Assembly: GCA_903832625.1 (NCBI GenBank)
Contig: CAILCI010000027.1
Span: 1 to 64,000, forward strand
DNA length: 64,000 nt
Direction of reading: 5' to 3'
DNA from: an uncultured Burkholderiales bacterium
Lineage (GTDB): Bacteria; Pseudomonadota; Gammaproteobacteria; Burkholderiales; Burkholderiaceae_C
Shown here: piece by piece, positions 56,724 to 64,000 of the stretch
How positions within the stretch are numbered: the first letter of the stretch is position 1
How the letters are laid out: the number at the start of each line of letters is the position of its first letter
Notes under the pieces: generated by a model
The model's database searches: none
The model's input: the letters and a program-made list of their open reading frames with translations, nothing else
Told to the model about the DNA's origin: nothing
Position numbers and translations under genes: made by a program

Positions 56724-57560
56724 TTACTCGGGGTCTTTGTCTTTGTCGCTACCAAAAGGGCTTAGGCGTTGGGCTTTTTCCCACAAGCTCTCTAAACGCT
56801 CGCCAGCGGCTTCTACTGCCGTGGTGGGTGTGGAAATAGGCACTTTGATGCCCTTGGCAACTTGTTGCAAGCGCCCATATTCGGCAATGACTTTGGAGCC
56901 GTAGCCCCCGTCGTCTTTGAAGTTGCCCGCGCCAACATAGAGTTTGAGGCCGCCTTCGACGCTGCCTGCGCGATTGATGCAGTCTTTGAGCACATTCACG
57001 CCCACGCGCAGGTTGGCCACGGGGTCAAATGCGGCCAGTGCGCCGCCAAAACCTTCGTATTTGTCTTCGTGAACCCGCGTCAGCACTTGCATCAGGCCTT
57101 GGGCGCCCACATGACTTTGGGCAAACGGATTAAAGCCCGATTCGATGGCCATGACGGCCAAGATGAGGGTGGGGTCAATGTCGTTGCGTGGACCCAAATC
57201 GTAGGCTTCGGCCACCAAGGCGCTCACGGGTTCAGGCGCGACACGGTATTTGCGGCTGATCCAATAGGCGAGGTTGGATTGCTGTTTGGGTAAGTCGCGT
57301 GGATCGGTGGCGGTGGCGCGATCTACCGCATCGGCGTCGGTTTCAATGCCGGTTTCGTCAATTTGACGTTCTTGCAACCAGTTGATGAGTTTGGCCTCTG
57401 TGATGTTGCGCAGGTCGGGGCGCACGCTCATTGCCACCACAAAGAAGAAAAGGGTAAGTCCAACCACGGCCATGCCGTTGTGGGTAATGGCGAAAAAGCC
57501 TTGTGCAACATCGCCAACAAAAGTGCGTAAACCACGTTTTAAAGAACTAAATAAGGTCAT
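56724..57560 (-). CDS. Lytic transglycosylase domain protein
   Basis: NDIDPTLILAVMAIESGFNPFAQSHVGAQGLMQVLTRVHEDKYEGFGG; SLT motif with catalytic E in AIESGFNP. Confidence 0.88.
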   Translation of the reverse strand: MTLFSSLKRGLRTFVGDVAQGFFAITHNGMAVVGLTLFFFVVAMSVRPDLRNITEAKLINWLQERQIDETGIETDADAVDRATATDPRDLPKQQSNLAYWISRKYRVAPEPVSALVAEAYDLGPRNDIDPTLILAVMAIESGFNPFAQSHVGAQGLMQVLTRVHEDKYEGFGGALAAFDPVANLRVGVNVLKDCINRAGSVEGGLKLYVGAGNFKDDGGYGSKVIAEYGRLQQVAKGIKVPISTPTTAVEAAGERLESLWEKAQRLSPFGSDKDKDPE

Positions 57561-57644
57561 CGCTAAAAATTTATATAAATGAGTAAGCTCAAATTTTAAA
57601 GCCTAGGCGACAATCGAGCAAATTTACCTGTTGAGCAAAAAACT

Positions 57645-60356
57645 GTGACTGACTCTTCTCCAAAACACCAAGACCTTCCCGCATTAGATGCTTTGACCGC
57701 AGGCGCCTTCACGGCAGCTACCTCTGGCGAGCGTTCTGCCAAGCTGCGCGACTGGCTCCACACGCAACCCTCGTTGGCTCAATTGCAAGCGGTTTTTACC
57801 GAAATGAGTCACCGCGACAAAGGCGCAGCCAAGATCGTGCGTGAAAAACTCGACGAGCTGCGCCGCACCCAAGGCCAAGAAGCTTTGGTGCAAGAGTGGT
57901 CGCTCAAAGGCGAAGCACTGCGCGACGCGCCCCGCCTCAATTTGGCCGACGCCTTGGCTTGGCAGCGCGATGCCGCCAAAGCAGGTGCGCCGCTGTCGCG
58001 CGAGCCGCTGACCAGCCTCAAAACTGCGCTGAGCGAACGCATCAAAGCGATTGAAGATTTGCAACACCAAGCCTTGGTGCAGCGTGAAGCCGCGGTGCTG
58101 TTGGCGCAACGCATTGAGGTGCTCTCCACCAAATCGTGGCATGACGCTCTGGCGCAGCACGAGGCTTTGCAAACCGATTTGGAGCGCTGGAATGCGCAAG
58201 CCCAAGCCTTGCAAGACAACGCCCAGTGGGCGAGTGTGGACGCCAAATTCCCCCCCGCTTTGCAAACCAGCGCGCAGCAAGTGCAAGCCGTGTGGGGCGC
58301 GTTTGGCGAGGCCTTGGCCTTGACGCAAGCCGCCGCTGCCGATGCGGCTGCGCCCCTGCCTGCCGTGCCCGCGTGGGCCGATCAAATCCGTGCTGCGCGT
58401 GGTGAAAAAGTGGCTGAAGCCGCTCCTGCTGCTGCATCCAAACCCGCGCCAAAAGCCGCAGCCAAACCCGCTGGCGTCGATTCCACTCGCGTGCTCAAAC
58501 CCACGGCTGATAAAGCCGTGATCGACGCGCAACGCTTGGCTTTGGCCGAACAAGCCGAAGCTTTGTTCAAGCCCGCCAAAGCGGCAAAAACGGACGCAGC
58601 AGAAAAAACCAGCAAGACTGCAACCGTTGAGGTTGAACCTGTTCTTGAACAGGCTGAGGTTCAAACACAGCCCCAAGTGCCCAGCGATGCACAAACACCG
58701 CTGGTTGAAGCCACTCCCACAGAAGCTGAATCAACACAGCCCGTGTCTGAGCAAGCAAGTCAATCTGAGCCAGAACTCGTGCCTGCCATGGGCGGTCGCA
58801 AGCTTCAAGAAGCCTTGCGCAATTTGCGCGAAGAGTGGAAAAAAATCGACAAACTCGCCGCGCCCAACCCTTCCTTGTGGAAGCGTTTTGATGCCGCTTG
58901 CACCCGCGCACACCAAGTGGTGGACGTGTGGCTGAAAGAAGCGCGTGCGCAAACCGCTGCCCACAAAGCACAACGCTTGGCGCTCATCGAAGAAGTCAAA
59001 GTTTGGGCTGCAGAACACGGCCAAGGCCCCGATTGGAAAACCGTGGCGCGTCAACTGCACAACTTTGCCCAACGCTGGCGCGATGGCGGTCATTTGAGCG
59101 AAAAAATGTATGCCGAGCTGCATCCCTTGTGGAAAGCAGTCATCCATGACGCCCACGCACCCTTGGAAGCCGCACAAAAAGCCAGCTTGGCGCGTCGCCA
59201 TGCCTTGATTGCTGAGGCGCAAGAGCTCGGTGCTGCGCCCACTTTGCGCATCGACGCTGTCAAAGCCCTGCAACTGCGCTGGCAAGAAGAAGCGCATTCG
59301 GTCGTGCTCGACCGCAAACACGAACAAAAACTCTGGGACGCTTTCCGCCAACCGATTGACGAGGCGTTTGCGCGCAAAACGGCAGTGCGTGAATCCACCC
59401 ACACCGCCATGAGTCCGCATGACAAGGCCGTGGTCGATGCGGCCAAAGCTTTGGAAGCTGCCAGCGCCAAAGGCAATGCCAACGATATTCGCCAAGCCAT
59501 GCAAGCGCTTGAAGCGGCTGTGTTGGGTCAACAGGCAGCTGCAGCACCCGCCAAAGAGTCTGCGCCTGCCTCAAAAGAAGCTACCTCGCAAGAAGCTGCA
59601 TCTTCCAGCGATGCAGTCAATGACGTATCTGACACGCAAGCAACCGCCAGCGATGAATCTGCCAATGCTGAAACGGTAATGGCTGAAGAAGCTGCGCCAC
59701 AAGAACCCGCCAAGCCCGTCAAACCACCCAAGCCCGTGGTCGCAGTGCGCGGCGACGACCGTCCCGGCCAAAAACGCACCGAAGCTGCTCCAGCCCGTGG
59801 ACGTGATGGCAAGCCTGTGCGCAAATTTGACAGCCGTCCTGAAGGCCGATCAGACCGCAGCGAACGCCCCGACCGCGAAGGCTTTGCGCCGCGTGGCCCA
59901 CGTTTGGGCGATGTGGCTTTCCGCGCTCAACGCAATGCGATGGATGCCGCCCAAGCGGCGATGCGTCAACTTGCTGCACAAGCGCATGGCGAGGTGCTCA
60001 CCCAACTTTTGCAAGCCTGGGAAAAACGCGATGCAGCGGCCTTGCCTGCGGCGCAAGCTTTGGGCAACAAACTCAGTCCAGCGCAACGCACGCAATGGTC
60101 GCAAGCCTTGGCGCAGCCTGCCAAAGCCTTGGACGCCACCGCTTTGCTGCGCTTAGAAATTGCCGCCGAATTGCCCACACCTGCGGCAGACATGACGGCG
60201 CGGCGTGCCTTGCAGTTGCAGTTGCTCACCCGTCGCAACGATCCCACACCTCAAATGACTTGGGCCAGCGACGCAGCGCAAGTGCTGGCCAGCGAACACG
60301 ACGCCAATCAGGCGCACCGTTTGCAGGCAGCGTTGAAGGTGTTGTTGAAGCGCTAA
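57645..60356 (+). CDS. DUF349 domain-containing protein, 903 aa, with disordered Arg/Asp-rich region
   Basis: GTG start; repeated LREEWKKIDKLAAPNPSLWKRFDAACTRAHQVVD and LQLRWQEEAH... DUF349-like units. Confidence 0.8.
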   Translation: MTDSSPKHQDLPALDALTAGAFTAATSGERSAKLRDWLHTQPSLAQLQAVFTEMSHRDKGAAKIVREKLDELRRTQGQEALVQEWSLKGEALRDAPRLNLADALAWQRDAAKAGAPLSREPLTSLKTALSERIKAIEDLQHQALVQREAAVLLAQRIEVLSTKSWHDALAQHEALQTDLERWNAQAQALQDNAQWASVDAKFPPALQTSAQQVQAVWGAFGEALALTQAAAADAAAPLPAVPAWADQIRAARGEKVAEAAPAAASKPAPKAAAKPAGVDSTRVLKPTADKAVIDAQRLALAEQAEALFKPAKAAKTDAAEKTSKTATVEVEPVLEQAEVQTQPQVPSDAQTPLVEATPTEAESTQPVSEQASQSEPELVPAMGGRKLQEALRNLREEWKKIDKLAAPNPSLWKRFDAACTRAHQVVDVWLKEARAQTAAHKAQRLALIEEVKVWAAEHGQGPDWKTVARQLHNFAQRWRDGGHLSEKMYAELHPLWKAVIHDAHAPLEAAQKASLARRHALIAEAQELGAAPTLRIDAVKALQLRWQEEAHSVVLDRKHEQKLWDAFRQPIDEAFARKTAVRESTHTAMSPHDKAVVDAAKALEAASAKGNANDIRQAMQALEAAVLGQQAAAAPAKESAPASKEATSQEAASSSDAVNDVSDTQATASDESANAETVMAEEAAPQEPAKPVKPPKPVVAVRGDDRPGQKRTEAAPARGRDGKPVRKFDSRPEGRSDRSERPDREGFAPRGPRLGDVAFRAQRNAMDAAQAAMRQLAAQAHGEVLTQLLQAWEKRDAAALPAAQALGNKLSPAQRTQWSQALAQPAKALDATALLRLEIAAELPTPAADMTARRALQLQLLTRRNDPTPQMTWASDAAQVLASEHDANQAHRLQAALKVLLKR

Positions 60357-60406
60357 AACGCAATAGCTACTTTGAGCTGCGGCTGAAAAGCCCGCGCAAG
60401 CGGTGC

Positions 60407-61186
60407 TCAGAGGCTCAGTGGTAATCGACAAAGCCCCCGCGTGGGGCTTTGTTGTAGGTCGCGTTGCCAGCACAGCACTTCTAAGCGCGGCGGCGTGGCG
60501 TCGGCTTCCCAGTCGCTCAAGACCCAGCGTGTTTGGCCTTGTCCCAAATCGTGCTCAGCGGGGCGATGCGTGTGGCCGTGAATCAGCGTGTGGCTGCTGG
60601 CGGCGTGCAAAGCGGCTTGTGCGGCTTGGGTATCGACATCGGCATAGAACGTGGTTTGTTGGTGTTTGGCTTGGCTTTGGGCGCGTAAATTTTTGCCAAT
60701 GGTGTGTCGCTCTGTCCACGGTTTGGCTAAAAAATCTTGTTGCCACTGGGGCTGGCGAACTTGAGCGCGGAACGCCAAATAGTCGGTGTCTTCCAAACAC
60801 CAAGCGTCGCCGTGGCTCAATAAAAACTTTTCATCACCCAATCTCAATACGCAGGGGTCGTCGAGCAATGCTATGCCTTGAGGCGGTGTTTGAAGGCCGA
60901 ATAAAAAATCTCGGTTGCCGCATAAAAAATAAACTTTGATGCGTTGCGCCGTGCGCGCCAACACGTCTAGGCATTCAAGTGCGAAAGGTTCGGGCGTGTC
61001 GTCGCCGACCCAAACCTCAAACAAATCGCCCAAGATGAACAAGGCTTGGGCAGGCGTGTGTTCGAGGTGATGTTTCCACGCTTGGAAAGTGTTGGGCTCG
61101 CTGGCATCTAAGTGGATGTCAGAAATAAAGTCCACCCGCTGCCACGCGCTGTCGCCTTGAATGTGGTGGGCGCGGGGCGGTGTCAT
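60407..61186 (-). CDS. lpxH: UDP-2,3-diacylglucosamine diphosphatase
   Basis: VDFISDIHLDASEPNTFQAW..FILGDLFEVWVGDD..FLCGNRDFL..LIHGHTHRPAEH. Confidence 0.93.
   Translation of the reverse strand: MTPPRAHHIQGDSAWQRVDFISDIHLDASEPNTFQAWKHHLEHTPAQALFILGDLFEVWVGDDTPEPFALECLDVLARTAQRIKVYFLCGNRDFLFGLQTPPQGIALLDDPCVLRLGDEKFLLSHGDAWCLEDTDYLAFRAQVRQPQWQQDFLAKPWTERHTIGKNLRAQSQAKHQQTTFYADVDTQAAQAALHAASSHTLIHGHTHRPAEHDLGQGQTRWVLSDWEADATPPRLEVLCWQRDLQQSPTRGLCRLPLSL
60429..60451 (+). terminator. Candidate terminator hairpin of the DUF349 gene, inside the 3' end of lpxH
   Basis: CAAAGCCCC-CGCGT-GGGGCTTTG followed by TTG. Confidence 0.5.
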
Positions 61187-61197
61187 GCGGGGCAGTT

Positions 61198-61704
61198 TCA
61201 GAGGGCGACGGCTTTTTCAATCACGACGTCTTCTTTGGGCACGTCTTGGTGAAAGCCTTTGCGTCCGGTTTTGACGGCACCAATTTTGTCCACCACATCG
61301 TGACCGCTGACCACTTTGCCAAACACCGCATAGCCCCAGCCTTGTGCGGTGGGCGATTTGAAGTTCAAGAAGTCGTTGTCCGTGGTGTTGATGAAAAACT
61401 GCGCCGTGGCCGAATGCGGGTCAGAGGTGCGCGCCATGGCCACTGTGTAGTGGTCGTTTTTCAAGCCGTTGTTGGCTTCGTTGTCGATCGGTTCGTCGCA
61501 GTCTTTTTGGCTCATGCCGGGTTCAAAGCCACCGCCTTGGATCATGAAGCTAGGAATGACGCGGTGAAAGATAGTTTTGTCGTAATGCCCTTTGTTGACA
61601 TAGCTCAAAAAATTGGCTGTGCATTTGGGGGCTTTTTCGGCGTCAAGCTCAAGCGTGATGACGCCCATGTCTGCAATGTGCAGTTCGACTTGTGGGTTGC
61701 TCAT
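61198..61704 (-). CDS. ppiB: Cytoplasmic peptidyl-prolyl cis-trans isomerase (cyclophilin)
   Basis: [36 protein letters not shown]. Confidence 0.95.
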   Translation of the reverse strand: MSNPQVELHIADMGVITLELDAEKAPKCTANFLSYVNKGHYDKTIFHRVIPSFMIQGGGFEPGMSQKDCDEPIDNEANNGLKNDHYTVAMARTSDPHSATAQFFINTTDNDFLNFKSPTAQGWGYAVFGKVVSGHDVVDKIGAVKTGRKGFHQDVPKEDVVIEKAVAL

Positions 61705-61706
61705 GG

Positions 61707-62303
61707 TTATTTCTCGATGGTTGCAGATTGAATGGTGATGGTCGTTCGCGGCACGTCGCTGGCAAAGGGGCCGCCCGGGCCTGTTTGCACCGAGCGAATG
61801 CGCTGGACAGTTTCCATGCCTGAGATCACGCGGCCAAATACGGTGTAGCCGGGTTGCTGGGGCGTTGGGTCTAAAAAGCCGTTGTCCACCACGTTGATGA
61901 AAAACTGTGAGGTGGCCGAGTTGGGCACATTGGTGCGTGCCATCGCAATCGTGCCAATGGTGTTGCGCGGCCCGCCTTTGGCCAAGGCTTCGCGGCCTTC
62001 ATGCACCACGGGTGCTCGGGTCGGCTTTTCAAAATAGCGCGCATCGTAGCCACCGCCTTGGATCATGAAGTTGCCAATCACGCGGTGAAAAATAGTGCCG
62101 TCGTAATGCTTGTCGCGCACGTATTGCAAAAAGTTTTCTACGGTTTTTGGGGCCGCATCTGGATACAACTCCACCACAAAGCTGCCAGCGTTGGTGGTGA
62201 ATTTGACGTGCGGTGTTTCTTGCGCCAAGGCGTTGCTGGCAGCTAGCAACAAGCCAAGACCGAAGGCGCAAACAATGCGACGAGAGTTGGAAAAGTAGTT
62301 CAT
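61707..62303 (-). CDS. ppiA: Periplasmic peptidyl-prolyl cis-trans isomerase (cyclophilin)
   Basis: Signal peptide [19 protein letters not shown] then [33 protein letters not shown]. Confidence 0.94.
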   Translation of the reverse strand: MNYFSNSRRIVCAFGLGLLLAASNALAQETPHVKFTTNAGSFVVELYPDAAPKTVENFLQYVRDKHYDGTIFHRVIGNFMIQGGGYDARYFEKPTRAPVVHEGREALAKGGPRNTIGTIAMARTNVPNSATSQFFINVVDNGFLDPTPQQPGYTVFGRVISGMETVQRIRSVQTGPGGPFASDVPRTTITIQSATIEK

Positions 62304-62911
62304 GGTTTTTGTGAGGGTGTGAGCGCGGGTTGGAGGAGGTCAAGTTTCTTTTTGGCGCTGCTGATTTTGGGGTCGCTTTCAAATGCGCGTGCATACAGCT
62401 GTGCGGCTTGGTGCAAGAGCACATCGGCTAAATTTTCTTGAGCGGTGGTGTAGCTGGGATTGCTGCGCAGCGCTGCTTCAAGCTCGACTTGCGCCAAACC
62501 GTATTCGCCTTTGGCGGCCAGCAGAACGCCCAAGTTGTTGTGCGGCTCAGCAAGCTCTGGAAACTGTTGTGTCAAATCCAAATAAATGGCTTGTGCCAAA
62601 TCGGGCTGTTTTTGCTTTTCGAAAATATAAGCTTTCCAAAAAAGCATTTGTGGATCGCGTGGATTTTTCGCCAGTGTTTGTTCGATCAACTTCAAGGCCA
62701 AGGGATACTTGGCTTGGCGCATGGCCTTTTGAACTTCGTTGTGCGGATCGCTTTGCGTCACGTTCAGCTGCACGATTTGCCCAGGCTGCCACTCATCGGC
62801 AGTGGTCTGCGCGTGTACATGCCATGCACAGCTAAGTGTTATCAAACATAGAAATGTTTGTAGCTTTTGTGAACCAAATTTGTGCATAGAAATTGAATGA
62901 GGGTTTATCAC
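62300..62911 (-). CDS. Exported tetratricopeptide repeat protein
   Basis: Signal peptide; TPR-like MFLWKAYIFEKQKQPDLAQAIYLDLTQQFPELAEPHNNLGVLLAAKGEYGLAQVELEAAL; start 62911 or 62887. Confidence 0.85.
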   Translation of the reverse strand: MINPHSISMHKFGSQKLQTFLCLITLSCAWHVHAQTTADEWQPGQIVQLNVTQSDPHNEVQKAMRQAKYPLALKLIEQTLAKNPRDPQMLFWKAYIFEKQKQPDLAQAIYLDLTQQFPELAEPHNNLGVLLAAKGEYGLAQVELEAALRSNPSYTTAQENLADVLLHQAAQLYARAFESDPKISSAKKKLDLLQPALTPSQKP

Positions 62912-62942
62912 GTAGTTTGTATACTGGAGCCATTGTAAAACA

Positions 62943-62964
62943 GGGGGTATCGATGCCCCCTTTT
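62943..62964. other. Near-perfect palindromic hairpin with T-tract in the cysS leader
   Basis: GGGGGTATCGATGCCCCCTTTT. Confidence 0.5.
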
Positions 62965-63010
62965 GATTGCCCGGTTTAGACCCTTCACAAGCGGTCGCAC
63001 TTTTTTACTC

Positions 63011-64000
63011 ATGACTCTTCGCATCTACAACACGCTCTCGCGTGCATTGGAAAACTTTTCGCCGCTTGAAGCTGGACACGTTCGCATGTATGTGTGTGGC
63101 ATGACCGTGTACGACTTGTGCCACTTGGGACACGCCCGCTCCATGATCGCTTTCGATGTGGTGCAGCGCTGGCTCAAAGCCAATGGTCTGCGCGTGACCT
63201 ATGTGCGCAACATCACCGACATTGACGACAAGATCATCAAACGCTCGCTAGAAAACGGCGAGACCGTGCGCCAGTTGACCGATCGCATGATCGACGCCTT
63301 GCACCAAGACGCCGATGCGCTGGGCATTGAGCGCCCGAGCCATGAACCCCGCGCCACCGACTATGTGCCGCAAATGCTCGCCATGATTGGCGGCTTGCAA
63401 AACAAAGGCTTGGCCTATCAAGCCAGCAATGGCGACATGAATTTCTCAGTGCGCAAATTTGCGGGCTACGGCAAGCTGTCGGGCAAATCGCTCGATGAGT
63501 TGCAAGCCGGCGAGCGCGTGGCGGTTGACGATGGCAAACACGACCCGCTGGACTTTGTGCTGTGGAAATCCGCCAAAGCCAGCGAACCTGATGACGTGAA
63601 ATGGGACAGTCCTTTTGGTGCAGGTCGCCCGGGCTGGCACATCGAATGCTCGGCCATGAGTTGCGAGATGTTGGGCGAGAGCTTTGACATCCACGGCGGC
63701 GGTGCTGACTTGCAGTTTCCTCACCACGAAAACGAAATTGCCCAAAGCGAGGGCGCCAGCGGCAAAAAAATGGCCTCGGTGTGGATGCACAACGGCTTCA
63801 TCAATGTGGACAACGAAAAAATGTCCAAAAGCTTGGGCAACTTTTTCACCATCCGTGATGTGCTCAAAGAATTCGACGCCGAAACCGTGCGTTTCTTTGT
63901 GGTGCGCAGCCATTACCGCAGCCCCTTGAATTACAGCGATGTGCATTTGAATGATGCCCGTGGCGCCTTGAAACGCCTCTACACTGCGCTGTCGCTGGTC
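63011..64000 (+). CDS. cysS: Cysteinyl-tRNA synthetase, N-terminal part (cut by window end)
   Basis: ATG 63011: [51 protein letters not shown] (HIGH-like), ...[23 protein letters not shown]...[14 protein letters not shown] (KMSKS). Confidence 0.97.
   Translation, partial: MTLRIYNTLSRALENFSPLEAGHVRMYVCGMTVYDLCHLGHARSMIAFDVVQRWLKANGLRVTYVRNITDIDDKIIKRSLENGETVRQLTDRMIDALHQDADALGIERPSHEPRATDYVPQMLAMIGGLQNKGLAYQASNGDMNFSVRKFAGYGKLSGKSLDELQAGERVAVDDGKHDPLDFVLWKSAKASEPDDVKWDSPFGAGRPGWHIECSAMSCEMLGESFDIHGGGADLQFPHHENEIAQSEGASGKKMASVWMHNGFINVDNEKMSKSLGNFFTIRDVLKEFDAETVRFFVVRSHYRSPLNYSDVHLNDARGALKRLYTALSLV

Noticed and set aside
1-64000. CRISPR arrays, tRNA/rRNA genes, IS elements, prophage, toxin-antitoxin or restriction systems
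   Set aside because: No regularly spaced repeats, tRNA cloverleaf-like or rRNA sequence, transposase/integrase ORFs or defence-family motifs were recognised by eye; tRNAscan-SE, a CRISPR finder and DefenseFinder would be the decisive checks.

Overview
This is a compact chromosomal window that looks betaproteobacterial (Burkholderiales/Comamonadaceae-like gene content and order). I see no rRNA or tRNA genes, CRISPR arrays, prophage or transposases. About 70 protein-coding genes can be supported.

Main blocks:
(1) maleylacetoacetate isomerase, an MFS exporter, queD/queE, and a BtuB-like TonB receptor divergent from a His-rich CDF metal exporter.
(2) An accessory catabolic cluster at about 7.5-18.5 kb: a PhzS-like FAD monooxygenase, a FAH-family hydrolase with a Tat-like leader, an ACMSD-type amidohydrolase/decarboxylase, an orphan Bug receptor, a MarR regulator, an alpha/beta hydrolase and a complete Liv-type ABC importer. 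There is no ring-cleavage dioxygenase.
(3) glnA with a sigma54/NtrC promoter, followed by ntrB-ntrC.
(4) folA-thyA, then a RodZ-like/bactofilin/response-regulator module.
(5) metY, a CBS protein, aroC and the tolQRA region.
(6) nusB-ribH-ribBA-ribE-ribD and a minor-pilin operon without pilY1.
(7) nrdR-glyA with a ZTP (pfl) riboswitch in front of glyA.
(8) A DUF349 protein, lpxH, two cyclophilins, a TPR protein and cysS (cut by the window end).

Most of the window is ordinary housekeeping sequence. The strongest candidate for an undescribed system is the catabolic cluster; the RodZ-like/bactofilin/regulator module is second. All functional calls come from reading the sequence and recalling families; no search was run.
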